Shown piece by piece: positions 51,266 through 59,477 of a stretch of 64,000 bases of DNA. A program made the position numbers and the translations under genes. The DNA is taken from the NCBI RefSeq assembly GCF_014640155.1, contig NZ_BMGK01000011.1:21435-85434 (forward strand). The letters are read 5' to 3'. Origin of the DNA: Planktosalinus lacus (lineage in GTDB: Bacteria > Bacteroidota > Bacteroidia > Flavobacteriales > Flavobacteriaceae). Position 1 is the first letter of the stretch. Every line of letters starts with the position of its first letter. The notes beneath the pieces are model-generated. The model made no database searches, was not told the DNA's origin, and was given only the letters and a program-made list of their open reading frames with translations.

Positions 51266-54247
51266 TGCTTTGGGTTTTCTTTTGCGTCTAAAAAAGAATA
51301 ATCCTGCTACTACAAGCACACCTCCGGCCAGGTACCATACAACTCTATTTTCATCCGGCACAATGGGTGTCGCATCGCCATTAATGACAAAGCCCGCCCA
51401 GTAATAAGGGTGTGTTTTCAAAGGGTTGTTTGTGATAAAATCTTTTTTTGCGGCCGCCAGAGCGCTCGCTTTGTTTTCTCCTGCGTGCAGATAATTGTAA
51501 AAGGAAATCATGATTTCTGAGGTTTCCTCATCGGGTACTTCCCACAAGCTGTACACACTCGAGCGCACCCCTGAATAGGTCAACGCCCGTGACAAGCTCA
51601 GCAAACCTTCACCGGCAGCCAGTTTGCCCACCCCGGTATTGCAGGCACTCAACACCACAAGGTCTGCCGGAAAGTACATACCATACAGGGAAGAAAAGTC
51701 CAGATAGCCGTTGTCTTGAAACACCAGGCCGGAGCGGGTGTGTTCTTTTTCATCCAGTAAGGCGTGCATCGCCAGATGATATATTTTATAAGAGGTGGTG
51801 TGTTCCATAAAGTTTTGCACAGTTGCCTGTTCATCCAGGAAAAGGTCACCGTTGATGGTAGCGGCAATGGCGCGGGCTTCCTTAGTGGCACCTGCAATGT
51901 CCTTGAAGCGGTTGCCGCGGACAACAAGGCTATTCGTATCGGTATCGTCATAGCGTGGGGCAAATGCAGCAAAGAGGCTTTTGTCTTCGCCGTTAGCCGG
52001 AGCCATATTCTTGATCAAAAGCCATAAGGCGAGTGAATTGGCATAGTGTATCTCGTGAGATTGTATGAGCGGTGTGCTGCCGTTGTCAAGCACTTCAAAA
52101 GGCAGGTAGTGCAGGAAGTCATCCGGGATGATGGTCACGTTGGTGTAGGTTTTTAATTCGTCTTCAAAGGGCGTGATGAGATGCCTATAGAGTTCCCGTG
52201 ACTGCGCGAGAGGGTCTTTTCGGGGGTCGTGAAGCAGTTGGTAGTATGCCTCCAGCTGCTGCTGTAGCCCGGCTGTTCCGCTAAGGTCAAAGAGCTTGAT
52301 GTCTTGGTGTGAGATAGTGATGGCATACGTATCTTCAGTTCCGGTAAAGTATTTTATGAGCAGTTCGTCCTCTGAGAGGTGTTCCTGGATTTTTTGGAGG
52401 GTGACCTCTTCGTTGTAAAAGGAATGGTAGCGGGGTTCTTTTTTGGCAATTTGGCCGTCCAGCTGTGAGATGGAATCTGCAAGCTTTTGGCGGGTGGCTT
52501 CGGATGCATCAGGGTTTTCAGTGGCGAGGTTTTGGAGCTTGAGGTGTAAAAAGTTACGGGTGGCCAGGGTGTTTTCTTCAACGTTCAGGAACTGGAGCTG
52601 CTTTCTCTCAAACTCATTTCGCAATACCTGGGAGTTGTTGCTTTCAATCAAAGCCAGCAGGTCTGGAGACAGCGGTAGGTCAAGGGCGGTGTGAACGGCA
52701 TAAAGGCCTTCATTGATGGATTTGTTGAGGTAGTTTAAGCTGGTGTTGTATTCGCCGTTCTGGTAATACAAGGCAAAAACATGAGCGCCCAGTTCATACA
52801 AATACTTTGCATTGAGGGCCTCTTCGCGGTCGGCGGTGGTATGATACAGTGCTTTATAGTAGCCGGCAGCATCTTTCAGGGCACTAACAAAAAACGAACT
52901 GTGTTGCTTTTGAAAGGTTTCCAGAGTTATGGCTTTCGGGTCTGTAAGGGGTGTATCTCCTAAAACGGAAAGGGCTTCACGAATGTTTTGGGAGGCATCT
53001 TCCGTCAGGCTTTCTTTCGCTTGCAGCGTTGCTATTTTGATCAGGATGTTCACCACATTCACCGTCCCGATGTCTATCTGATCGCGCACGGACAAGGCCT
53101 GTTCCAGATGGTCAATGGCAGTTTTGTTTTGGTTTGTATCGGTTGCTATCCGGGCGAGTTTGGTGTGTGTGAGCATTTGGTAATAATGCTGGTCATAGGT
53201 TTTGGAAATTTCCAACGCCCGTGTTAAAAACCCGGAGGCTTGGGTGTACTTGTTTTCATCAATGTAATAATCGCCCACATTGATCACGGCAGCGAGATAG
53301 TGGTGGCTGAGTTGTTGTTTTTGCTGAGCAGGAAGTATTTCAAAGTAGTCACCAAAGGCTGTGAGTTCTGTTTCTGCCTGGTCGCTTTCGCCGGCAAAGG
53401 TGTGGTAAATGACCTTTAGGCGATATTCATTGACACGGGTGGACACGGGAGCTTCAGGGTAGGATAGGGCGTTTATCGATTGGAATAATTCGCGGGCTTT
53501 TGTTTGGTCACCATATTCTATATAGAGTTTCATTAGGTTACCGTACAGGGTATTGAGATAGCCGGGGTTAATAGTTGTGTCTTTTTCCCAGTGTGCCTGT
53601 GCTTTTTCAAAGCTCTTTAAGCGTTCTGAGAAGAACCCGATTGCCTTGTAAGCGGTACCCAGGTTGTTATAAGCCAACCCAAGGTCAAAGTGTTTGTTTT
53701 CGTTCAAGCCTTTATACAGGGCTATGGATTTGCGGTATAAGTCAATGGCCTCGGCATAGTTTCCCAATCGGTCATTGATATAACCTAAATCATAGATATA
53801 ATCTGCCCGCACTTCTTTGTCAATCGAGTCATTGAAGAGTGCCAGGCCTTCGTTGCCTTTCTCCAGGGCTTCGTTCCAGTTACCGGAATAGGCCAGGGCA
53901 TGGTAGAGGGCGTTATAGATGTCAATCCTGTAGCGGGTTTCGGGGGTGGCTTGGTAGTTTGCTATAGTGGTTTGCGCTTTCTGATAAGCTTCTACAGCTT
54001 CTGCATAGTTGCCGTCAGCATCCAAAAGCTTTCCGTTGGTAAAGTGGATCTTACTTTTAGAGCGCGCATATTGCGGCGATGCTTCGGAACTCAGTTGCAG
54101 GATTTCTTCCCAGGCCTCTGCTGAGAGTGCATATTCCTGTTCATTTAATAAGCTGTCTGCTCTGGTTATTTTGTCTGAAAGGTCTTCTTGAAATGCCTGA
54201 ATCGTGAGCGTAAAGGTTAAGGAGAGGGCAAGTAAAATAAGTTTCAT
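51257..54247 (-). CDS. TPR-CHAT domain protein with C-terminal membrane helix
   Basis: Start at 54247 gives a signal peptide (LILLALSLTFTLTIQAFQ); an upstream in-frame start would only add a non-signal extension. About 10 TPR units follow in the N-terminal 430 residues (YNNLGTAYKAIGFFSERLKS, AVINVGDYYIDENKYTQASG). The C-terminal CHAT domain carries the catalytic His in IYHLAMHALLDE and Cys in VVLSACNTGVGKLAAGEG of this caspase-like protease family. A final membrane helix (VVWYLAGGVLVVAGLFFF) with basic residues anchors it, leaving the CHAT domain outside the inner membrane. The 3' end overlaps the anti-sigma-like gene by 9 bp. Confidence 0.92.
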   Translation of the reverse strand: MKLILLALSLTFTLTIQAFQEDLSDKITRADSLLNEQEYALSAEAWEEILQLSSEASPQYARSKSKIHFTNGKLLDADGNYAEAVEAYQKAQTTIANYQATPETRYRIDIYNALYHALAYSGNWNEALEKGNEGLALFNDSIDKEVRADYIYDLGYINDRLGNYAEAIDLYRKSIALYKGLNENKHFDLGLAYNNLGTAYKAIGFFSERLKSFEKAQAHWEKDTTINPGYLNTLYGNLMKLYIEYGDQTKARELFQSINALSYPEAPVSTRVNEYRLKVIYHTFAGESDQAETELTAFGDYFEILPAQQKQQLSHHYLAAVINVGDYYIDENKYTQASGFLTRALEISKTYDQHYYQMLTHTKLARIATDTNQNKTAIDHLEQALSVRDQIDIGTVNVVNILIKIATLQAKESLTEDASQNIREALSVLGDTPLTDPKAITLETFQKQHSSFFVSALKDAAGYYKALYHTTADREEALNAKYLYELGAHVFALYYQNGEYNTSLNYLNKSINEGLYAVHTALDLPLSPDLLALIESNNSQVLRNEFERKQLQFLNVEENTLATRNFLHLKLQNLATENPDASEATRQKLADSISQLDGQIAKKEPRYHSFYNEEVTLQKIQEHLSEDELLIKYFTGTEDTYAITISHQDIKLFDLSGTAGLQQQLEAYYQLLHDPRKDPLAQSRELYRHLITPFEDELKTYTNVTIIPDDFLHYLPFEVLDNGSTPLIQSHEIHYANSLALWLLIKNMAPANGEDKSLFAAFAPRYDDTDTNSLVVRGNRFKDIAGATKEARAIAATINGDLFLDEQATVQNFMEHTTSYKIYHLAMHALLDEKEHTRSGLVFQDNGYLDFSSLYGMYFPADLVVLSACNTGVGKLAAGEGLLSLSRALTYSGVRSSVYSLWEVPDEETSEIMISFYNYLHAGENKASALAAAKKDFITNNPLKTHPYYWAGFVINGDATPIVPDENRVVWYLAGGVLVVAGLFFFRRKRKPKASV

Positions 54248-54277
54248 TTGGGTAACAATGCATAAGGTTCTGATGTA

Positions 54278-54285
54278 CAAATGTA
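54278..54285 (-). promoter_or_regulatory. -7 element of the TPR-CHAT gene
   Basis: The minus strand reads TACATTTG, a TAnnTTTG match, 31 bp before the start codon. Confidence 0.5.
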
Positions 54286-54382
54286 TTATTTTCTTACAAA
54301 TATCAGTTCCTTATTTTAGAAAGAAGCGGGGGTGTTTTCTTGTTTTGTTTTTGCTGCCATGCTTACTTGAGACTATACAAGC

Positions 54383-54396
54383 GTTGCCAGTAATGC
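54383..54396. repeat. R'-like start repeat of the toxin-antitoxin module
   Basis: GTTGCCAGTAATGC is the reverse complement of GCACTACTGGCAAC (55148-55161) in 13 of 14 positions, with a perfect 10-bp GTTGCCAGTA. Confidence 0.8.
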
Positions 54397-54437
54397 AACC
54401 CATCAACAAAAGTTTCCATATAACTCAACTTTTTTGT

Positions 54438-54445
54438 TATCTTTG
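54438..54445 (+). promoter_or_regulatory. -7 element of the toxin-antitoxin operon
   Basis: TATCTTTG lies inside the framed module, 26 bp before the toxin start, so the module appears to carry its own promoter. Confidence 0.6.
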
Positions 54446-54471
54446 CTAAAGTATAACGACAAATATACTGA

Positions 54472-54804
54472 ATGAAACCAAAATTTGAGGTAGTTTTTCT
54501 TGAACAGGCTATTGACTTTATGTCAAAATTAGATGTTAAAACCAAAAAGAAAATCTATTATAATTTAGATAAAGCGAAACTCGAAAACGACCCAAAACTG
54601 TTTAAGAAACTGACAGACGACATTTGGGAATTTCGAACACTTTATCAAGGAATCCAATACAGGCTATTTGCCTTTTGGGACAAAACCGACAAAACCGAAA
54701 CGCTTGTGTTATCAACACACGGAATGGTAAAAAAAGTAAGTAAAGTTCCAAAAGCGGAAATTGAGAAAGCATTGAAAATTAGAGCTGAATATTTTGATGA
54801 ATAA
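54472..54804 (+). CDS. RelE/HigB-type toxin (phage gp49-like family)
   Basis: A 110-residue protein of the gp49-like/HigB branch of the RelE superfamily: EVVFLEQAIDFMSKLDVKTK at the N-terminus, a DDIWEFRTLYQGIQYRLFAF strand pair, and TLVLSTHGMVKKVSKVPKAE toward the C-terminus. These are the segments that place the family's Arg and Lys residues on the RNA-binding face. It probably cleaves mRNA on the ribosome. It is followed at once by an HTH antitoxin gene, giving the toxin-first order of HigBA-like pairs. The two-gene unit is enclosed by inverted repeats. Confidence 0.9.
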   Translation: MKPKFEVVFLEQAIDFMSKLDVKTKKKIYYNLDKAKLENDPKLFKKLTDDIWEFRTLYQGIQYRLFAFWDKTDKTETLVLSTHGMVKKVSKVPKAEIEKALKIRAEYFDE

Positions 54805-54814
54805 ATTTAAAATT

Positions 54815-55147
54815 ATGGCAACGAAAAATAAAAAAATGAAAATGATGACACTTGACCAAATGAAGGACAAGGACATTGGAAAAGTAGGAACACCAGAACG
54901 TGACAAATACGAATTTGAGTTGCGAATGGAAGTGCTTGGCGATATGATAAAGTCTGTCCGAAAAGAACGTAATTTGACTCAAGAGCAACTCGGAGAATTA
55001 ATCGGAGTTCAAAAGTCGCAAATCTCCAAACTGGAACGAAATACTAAAAACGTAACTATCGAAACGATTTTAAAAGTGTTCAGAGCGTTGAAAGCAAACG
55101 TTAGATTTAGTGTAGAAATGAACGAATCGGAATTTAAAGTAGCATAA
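54815..55147 (+). CDS. HTH (Xre-type) antitoxin of the gp49-like toxin
   Basis: The ATG at 54815 (MATKNKKMKMMTLDQMKDKD) gives 110 residues. An ATG at 54797 overlapping the toxin stop (ATGAATAA) is an alternative. The C-terminal Xre HTH reads IKSVRKERNLTQEQLGELIG, then VQKSQISKLERNTKNVTIET. It should bind the toxin and repress the operon. The stop codon abuts the end repeat at 55148, leaving no spare bases. Confidence 0.9.
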   Translation: MATKNKKMKMMTLDQMKDKDIGKVGTPERDKYEFELRMEVLGDMIKSVRKERNLTQEQLGELIGVQKSQISKLERNTKNVTIETILKVFRALKANVRFSVEMNESEFKVA

Positions 55148-55260
55148 GCACTACTGGCAACCCGTGTATAATTAATGGCTGGTTTTCGCCTACTTGCGAA
55201 AATCTTCGCAGATTTTCTATCTGGTTTTTATTTGCTAAATTAGGTGCATAAACACGCCAC
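55148..55260. repeat. attC-like end of the toxin-antitoxin module
   Basis: R''-like GCACTACTGGCAAC (55148-55161), a 2-nt spacer (CC), L''-like GTGTATAATTAATGGC (55164-55179), about 54 nt, then L'-like GCTAAATTAGGTGCATAAACAC (55234-55255, quoted here as GCTAAATTAGG and TGCATAAACAC) and a 5-nt spacer to 55260. The L arms pair imperfectly, with bulges. No GTT follows the right spacer. Confidence 0.55.
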
Positions 55261-55392
55261 TAATCATACTCAAACACGTTTTTTAATTCCTGCCAGAGGG
55301 TGGGTTTCCCTATCGAGGGTATATGGGATTCTTTAGTGTTCATTTTTTGATTGCTGAAATGTTCAAACTTTCGGAAACAGGTTGAGGTTGGA

Positions 55393-55830
55393 TTACTCCT
55401 TCTTCATTTCATAGTTCACCATCCATTTAATCCCGAATTGATCTGTAAAACTGCCAAAGAGGTCGCCCCAGAACATTTCCTCAAGGGGCCTCTCGATGTC
55501 ACCACCGGCAGAAAGGGCGTTGAATATCCTTCGGGTTTCTTCTTCACTGTCGGGCTGGACCGAAATGTAATTGCTGCTCCCAAATACCGCCCTGTATCCA
55601 AAAGCCTCTATACAATCTGATGCCATCAGGATGTTGTTGCCTATGGGCAAGGCAATATGTAAGATCAGGTCTTGGTCTTTCTCCGGAATATGTCCGGGGC
55701 TCTTTTCATCTTCGGGCATGTCTTTAAAGCGTTGCAGCCCTAAGAATTCGCCGCCAAAAACGGATTTGTAAAAGTTGAAGGCTTCTTCGGCATTGCCGTT
55801 GAAATTTAAATAGGGGTTTAGTGTTGTCAT
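55393..55830 (-). CDS. VOC-fold PhnB-like protein
   Basis: A 145-residue PhnB/VOC protein with the N-terminal PYLNFNGNAEEAFNFYKSVF, then FGGEFLGLQRFKDMP and the C-terminal FGSFTDQFGIKWMVNYE. This family has the glyoxalase/bleomycin-resistance fold, but many members lack proven activity. It is one of three VOC-type genes at 55.4-58.2 kb, all minus strand, near a WYL regulator, so it may be part of a small-molecule response. Confidence 0.88.
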   Translation of the reverse strand: MTTLNPYLNFNGNAEEAFNFYKSVFGGEFLGLQRFKDMPEDEKSPGHIPEKDQDLILHIALPIGNNILMASDCIEAFGYRAVFGSSNYISVQPDSEEETRRIFNALSAGGDIERPLEEMFWGDLFGSFTDQFGIKWMVNYEMKKE

Positions 55831-55859
55831 GAGTGTATTAGTTTTTGAGTATGTGAGTC

Positions 55860-55892
55860 AACCCTTGAAGGGTTTGAAACCCTTCAAGGGTT
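55860..55892. repeat. CCCTTGAAGGG palindromic repeat, copy 1
   Basis: AACCCTTGAAGGG and CCCTTCAAGGGTT form a 33-bp palindrome. The minus-strand stop codon of the SRPBCC gene (55891-55893) lies in its right arm. Confidence 0.85.
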
Positions 55893-56304
55893 AAAGGGAT
55901 TCAGTATACTTTTTAAAATTGTCTAGTATGGCTTGCCAGCCTTGTTGTTGGAGTTCGCGGCTGTTTATGTTTTCGGCTTCAAAGCGTTCTTCTATCACAG
56001 TCGTGTTGCCGTTTGCACGGAAGTCAACTGTGACTTTCCTGCCGTCTGAGAGGGTATAGGCAAGGTGCTTATGCTCTTTCACACGGTCATAGGTTCCCGT
56101 GAAGTCAAAGCCGGCGCTGCCGTCTTTGGCTTCCATACGGCTGGTGAGTTGTCCGCCTTCCCTGAGGTCGTTTGTCGCTTCGGTGGTATGCCAGTCGGGC
56201 GAGGCGGCATTCCAGTTGACGCTATGTTCCGGGGCGTTCCACACGTCCCATACTTTTTGTACGGGGGCGTCTACGTGTGTTGTTACTGTGATTGGGTTTT
56301 TCAT
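55891..56304 (-). CDS. SRPBCC/AHSA1-like START-fold protein
   Basis: A 137-residue single-domain protein. It begins ITVTTHVDAPVQKVWDVWNA, continues with FTGTYDRVKEHKHLAYTLSD and ends ELQQQGWQAILDNFKKYTES, the typical order of AHSA1/SRPBCC ligand-binding proteins with a long C-terminal helix. The binding partner is unknown. It is transcribed with the VOC genes on the minus strand; its stop codon lies in a palindromic repeat. Confidence 0.88.
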   Translation of the reverse strand: MKNPITVTTHVDAPVQKVWDVWNAPEHSVNWNAASPDWHTTEATNDLREGGQLTSRMEAKDGSAGFDFTGTYDRVKEHKHLAYTLSDGRKVTVDFRANGNTTVIEERFEAENINSRELQQQGWQAILDNFKKYTESL

Positions 56305-56336
56305 TGTTTAGTGGTTTGTGGGTTTTGTTATAATTG

Positions 56337-56356
56337 AGCCGTAAGATCTTACGGCT
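56337..56356. repeat. 20-bp perfect palindrome
   Basis: AGCCGTAAGATCTTACGGCT between the SRPBCC and double-VOC genes. A partial copy, GTCTTACGGCTT, lies 30 bp further right. It may be an operator or terminator. Confidence 0.7.
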
Positions 56357-56388
56357 TTACTGTTGATCCTGTCGGGTCTTACGGCTTC

Positions 56389-56421
56389 AACCCTTCAAGG
56401 GTTTCAAACCCTTGAAGGGTT
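56389..56421. repeat. CCCTTGAAGGG palindromic repeat, copy 2
   Basis: Inverse orientation of copy 1 (AACCCTTCAAGGG...CCCTTGAAGGGTT). It encodes the last residues (NPSRV) and the stop of the double-VOC gene. Confidence 0.85.
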
Positions 56422-57291
56422 CTCCCCGAAGGCTTTTTCCAGGGTGGCGATGTCAAACTTTTTCATTTGCATAAAGGCATCCATCACCCGTTTGGCCCGT
56501 GCTTTATCGGGGTGGGTGACCATGTTGATCAGGGTGTCGGGCAGTATTTGCCAGGAGACCCCATACTTGTCCTTCAGCCAGCCGCACATACTTTCTTCGC
56601 CACCATCAGCAGTGAGTTGTGCCCAATAGGCATCAATCTCCTCCTGGTTTTTACATTCCACCATAATGGACACCCCTTCCGTAAAGGGATGGTCGTTTTC
56701 CACCCCACTGTCCATCGCCATAAAGGTATAGCCATCCAGCTCAAACTGGGCGTGTTTGACTGTTCCGTTGGCATAGTCGTTTTGGTCTTCGTCAGTATAT
56801 TTCAGGATGCCGTGGCTTTGGGTGTTTTTAAAAACCGACAGGTAAAACCGGATGGCTTCTTCGGCTTTCCCGTGCTTCTTGCCGCTAAAGAAAAAGAGCG
56901 GAACAATTTTTTGCCGGGTATAAGAAGGTTCCTCCAGCATAAGTTGCCAACTGACACCAAATTTGTCTTGCAGCCAACCGTATTTGGGGCTCCAGTCATA
57001 GGTGTCCAAAGGCATCATCACTTCGCTGCCCGGACTCAGGTTTTTCCACAAAGTCTCCACTTCGTCTTCTGAGCGACATATCACAAACAGGGAGATGGAT
57101 GGGTTGGGACGAAATTCAGGTCCGCCGTTGAGCAATAGTAATTTTTGCCCAAAAAGCTCCAGGCTAACCACGATGCCGGCATCGGTGGTGATTTTTGCAT
57201 CCTTGAATGCAGTGTAATAAAAATCGGCTGCTGCTTGTGCGCTTCCTGTTTCGGGGTCAAACCAGAGACAGGGATAGATGTTGTTTTTCAT
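56404..57291 (-). CDS. Two-domain VOC/PhnB-like protein
   Basis: A 295-residue protein composed of two PhnB-type VOC domains: residues 1-125 (YPCLWFDPETGSAQAAADFY, then WLQDKFGVSWQLMLEE) and about 130-265 (VPLFFFSGKKHGKAEEAIRF, then WLKDKYGVSWQILPDT). The WLxDKxGVSWQ motif closes each half, showing an internal duplication. A helical tail follows. The last five residues come from the palindromic repeat. Formerly such proteins were annotated as 3-demethylubiquinone methyltransferase-like; that function is doubtful. Confidence 0.9.
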   Translation of the reverse strand: MKNNIYPCLWFDPETGSAQAAADFYYTAFKDAKITTDAGIVVSLELFGQKLLLLNGGPEFRPNPSISLFVICRSEDEVETLWKNLSPGSEVMMPLDTYDWSPKYGWLQDKFGVSWQLMLEEPSYTRQKIVPLFFFSGKKHGKAEEAIRFYLSVFKNTQSHGILKYTDEDQNDYANGTVKHAQFELDGYTFMAMDSGVENDHPFTEGVSIMVECKNQEEIDAYWAQLTADGGEESMCGWLKDKYGVSWQILPDTLINMVTHPDKARAKRVMDAFMQMKKFDIATLEKAFGENPSRV

Positions 57292-57311
57292 CGCTTTACT
57301 GTTTTGTCAGG

Positions 57312-57677
57312 TTAGTGTTCTTTAAGGGGTGAAACATAAGAAGTCATCTTTTTGATTTTGGCATTTTTAAAGCCGTTGAATTCATACACATCACAAAACC
57401 CAAAGGACTTTACTTCGCCGGAGGCTTCCTTGATTTTCATCGTTCCGTTCACGGCGGCGGTCCTTCCGTGGGTGATGGTGTTTAAGATTTGCATATCCAG
57501 GGTCTCCACGCCTTCCATTTCGCGTAAGCTGTCTTGAAACGCTTCCTTTCCCTGAATGTTGAATTCGCCCACCATTTCCCATACAATGTCATCGGTTAGC
57601 TGTTCTGCAATATAGTGGGTATCGCCTTTCGCGAAAGCGTTATTGAACCGGTTTAAAAATTTTGCACGTGCTGTCAT
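57312..57677 (-). CDS. SnoaL/NTF2-like small protein
   Basis: Start at 57677 (MTARAKFLNRFNNAFAKGDT) gives 121 residues; the longer frame upstream would run through a promoter-like TATCTTTA. The NTF2/SnoaL fold is seen in LNRFNNAFAKGDTHYIAEQL, then TDDIVWEMVGEFNIQGKEAF and the C-terminal CDVYEFNGFKNAKIKKMTSY. The fold hosts isomerases and ligand binders, so the exact role is unknown. It belongs to the VOC/SRPBCC group of genes on the minus strand. Confidence 0.85.
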   Translation of the reverse strand: MTARAKFLNRFNNAFAKGDTHYIAEQLTDDIVWEMVGEFNIQGKEAFQDSLREMEGVETLDMQILNTITHGRTAAVNGTMKIKEASGEVKSFGFCDVYEFNGFKNAKIKKMTSYVSPLKEH

Positions 57678-57770
57678 ACTACTTGTTTTTTTTTGATAAC
57701 GTAAAGATAGTAAGGTGTTTAAAAAGGGGAACGGTGTTTTTACGGCAATTGAAAGGGGCTGTTGCGACAT

Positions 57771-58151
57771 TTAGAGTACCAAAACCGATAGTATATTCCC
57801 GGCCGGGTCTTTGAACCAGGCAATGTCAGGACCCTGGCCGTTTGCACGGCAAATGCCTTTGGGATCGGTGGCAATGTTTCCTTCATACTGTTCAAACCGG
57901 ACGCCCTTTTCAATTAAGCTGTTCACGGCTTCATCAATATCCTTCACCGGAAGGTTCAACACCGTAAAGGGTGCCGGCCGGTGATTGTCCCGGGGGTAGA
58001 GCAGGACATTGTTGCTCCCGGGAATGTGCAGTTCCATAAAACCCATAGGGTCCTCTTGTACTTCCAGGCCCAAAACGGTAGTGTAAAATTCCTTTGCTTG
58101 CTCCACATTGTCCACAGCATAACTACTGAATATGGTTTCTTTTTTAAACAT
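57771..58151 (-). CDS. VOC family protein (glyoxalase/bleomycin-resistance-like)
   Basis: Start at 58151 (MFKKETIFSSYAVDNVEQAK) gives 126 residues; the longer frame is rejected because the TATCTTTA promoter-like box lies within it. The fold is a single VOC domain: SYAVDNVEQAKEFYTTVLGL, then FMELHIPGSNNVLLYPRDN and the C-terminal GPDIAWFKDPAGNILSVLVL. It is divergent from the WYL regulator about 330 bp away. Confidence 0.9.
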   Translation of the reverse strand: MFKKETIFSSYAVDNVEQAKEFYTTVLGLEVQEDPMGFMELHIPGSNNVLLYPRDNHRPAPFTVLNLPVKDIDEAVNSLIEKGVRFEQYEGNIATDPKGICRANGQGPDIAWFKDPAGNILSVLVL

Positions 58152-58431
58152 AATAGCTTGGTATTGATTTGTATAAGGTAAAGATAGAATGAAATTCCTG
58201 TTTTTAATGGGTGTAAAGTCGACAACGTAAAGGGGGAAATGCGACAACTCTTAAGAATGTACTGCCTTGATTTCAAAAAAGCGAAACCCTCTTGACAAAA
58301 GGTTGTCACAACAAGGCATTTCCTTTGTAGCATATACATCAAAACAACCCTATATGAAAATAACAATCCTGATAACCGATTTTAATTTTTACCTCCTGAT
58401 GTTCAGGCATAAGGAATCTAACTTTTGATTA

Positions 58432-58461
58432 TTTGTGTTTTCGTCTTAAACAGTATCTTTG
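58432..58461 (+). promoter_or_regulatory. Promoter of the WYL regulator gene
   Basis: TTTG (58432-58435), an 18-bp spacer and TATCTTTG (58454-58461). The start codon lies 19 bp after the -7 element, so the leader is very short. Confidence 0.75.
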
Positions 58462-58480
58462 GGAAATCTATCAACGTGTT

Positions 58481-59464
58481 ATGAGTGCAGACACCCCAAA
58501 GCGATTTGACCGCATTGTCGCCATCCTTATCCAGTTGCAGTCCAAGCGGGTGGTAAAGGCCAGTGAGTTGGCAGACCGCTTTGAGGTGAGCCTGCGCACC
58601 ATTTACCGCGACATCCGCACGCTGGAAGCTTCGGGGGTGCCCATCTACAGTGAGGCCGGTGTGGGCTATTCCATTATGGACGGCTACCGCTTGCCACCGG
58701 TGATGTTTACCCGCGAGGAGGCCGGCAGTTTTGTGGCTGCTGAAAAGCTGATGCAGAAGTTTACCGACAAAGGTTTGGGTTCCTATTTTGAATCGGCCAT
58801 GTTCAAGCTGAAATCGGTGTTGCGCGGACGCGAAAAGGACTGGGTAACCGCCATCGAATCGCATATACTGATTGAACCGGGCGAGGAGCTCTTCAATGAA
58901 AAGGTGCCCAATGCCCTGCAAATCCTCTTTGAGAGCATCGCCGAAAAGAAGCAGGTGCAGATGACCTATCTGGCACAGGATACCGAAACCGCTACGAACC
59001 GCACTATCGAGCCCGTGGGCCTTTTTCACGAGAGCCACCACTGGTATATGATGGCCTATTGCCATTTGCGTGAGGACTACCGGCAATTCCGTACAGACAG
59101 GATTGCCCACATTCATCGAACGGATATCCCCTTTACCCGGGAGCACGACCCCCTGGACCGTTTTTTAGCAAGCGACCCCGACAAAACAGCGGTCAAGGTG
59201 CGTATCCTGGTGGATAAAAGTATTGTAAAGCACATCAAGAGCGGCAGGAAGTATTACGGCTTTGTTTCCGAAAAGGAAAAAGGCAAGTACATGGAAATGA
59301 CCTTTATGTCGCGGCATATTAAAGACGGTTTTGCGCGCTGGTATATGATGTTTGGCGACTATGCCGAGATCCTTGAACCCGAAAGTCTAAAGCAACGAGT
59401 GAAAGAATTGTCAGAATCCATTGCTAATAAATTAACCAAACCTTCAAGGCCTCAAAGACCTTGA
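58481..59464 (+). CDS. HTH/WYL-domain transcriptional regulator (YafY family)
   Basis: Starts at 58481 (MSADTPKRFDRIVAILIQLQ), just after the promoter; upstream in-frame codons overlap that promoter. The N-terminal HTH_11 reads VVKASELADRFEVSLRTIYR, then DIRTLEASGVPIY. The WYL domain covers about 130-310, with ATNRTIEPVGLFHESHHWYM, then the arginine-rich YRQFRTDRIAHIHRTDIPFT. A WCX-like tail follows. The last eight residues (including PSRPQRP) are encoded by a palindromic repeat that also supplies the stop. It probably controls the divergent VOC/SRPBCC genes (inference). Confidence 0.9.
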   Translation: MSADTPKRFDRIVAILIQLQSKRVVKASELADRFEVSLRTIYRDIRTLEASGVPIYSEAGVGYSIMDGYRLPPVMFTREEAGSFVAAEKLMQKFTDKGLGSYFESAMFKLKSVLRGREKDWVTAIESHILIEPGEELFNEKVPNALQILFESIAEKKQVQMTYLAQDTETATNRTIEPVGLFHESHHWYMMAYCHLREDYRQFRTDRIAHIHRTDIPFTREHDPLDRFLASDPDKTAVKVRILVDKSIVKHIKSGRKYYGFVSEKEKGKYMEMTFMSRHIKDGFARWYMMFGDYAEILEPESLKQRVKELSESIANKLTKPSRPQRP

Positions 59465-59469
59465 AGGTT
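59439..59469. repeat. CCTTGAAGG palindromic repeat, copy 3
   Basis: AACCTTCAAGG and CCTTGAAGGTT around CCTCAAAGA, a variant of copies 1 and 2. The WYL gene's stop codon (59462-59464) lies in its right arm. Confidence 0.8.
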
Positions 59470-59477
59470 AAGCACAG

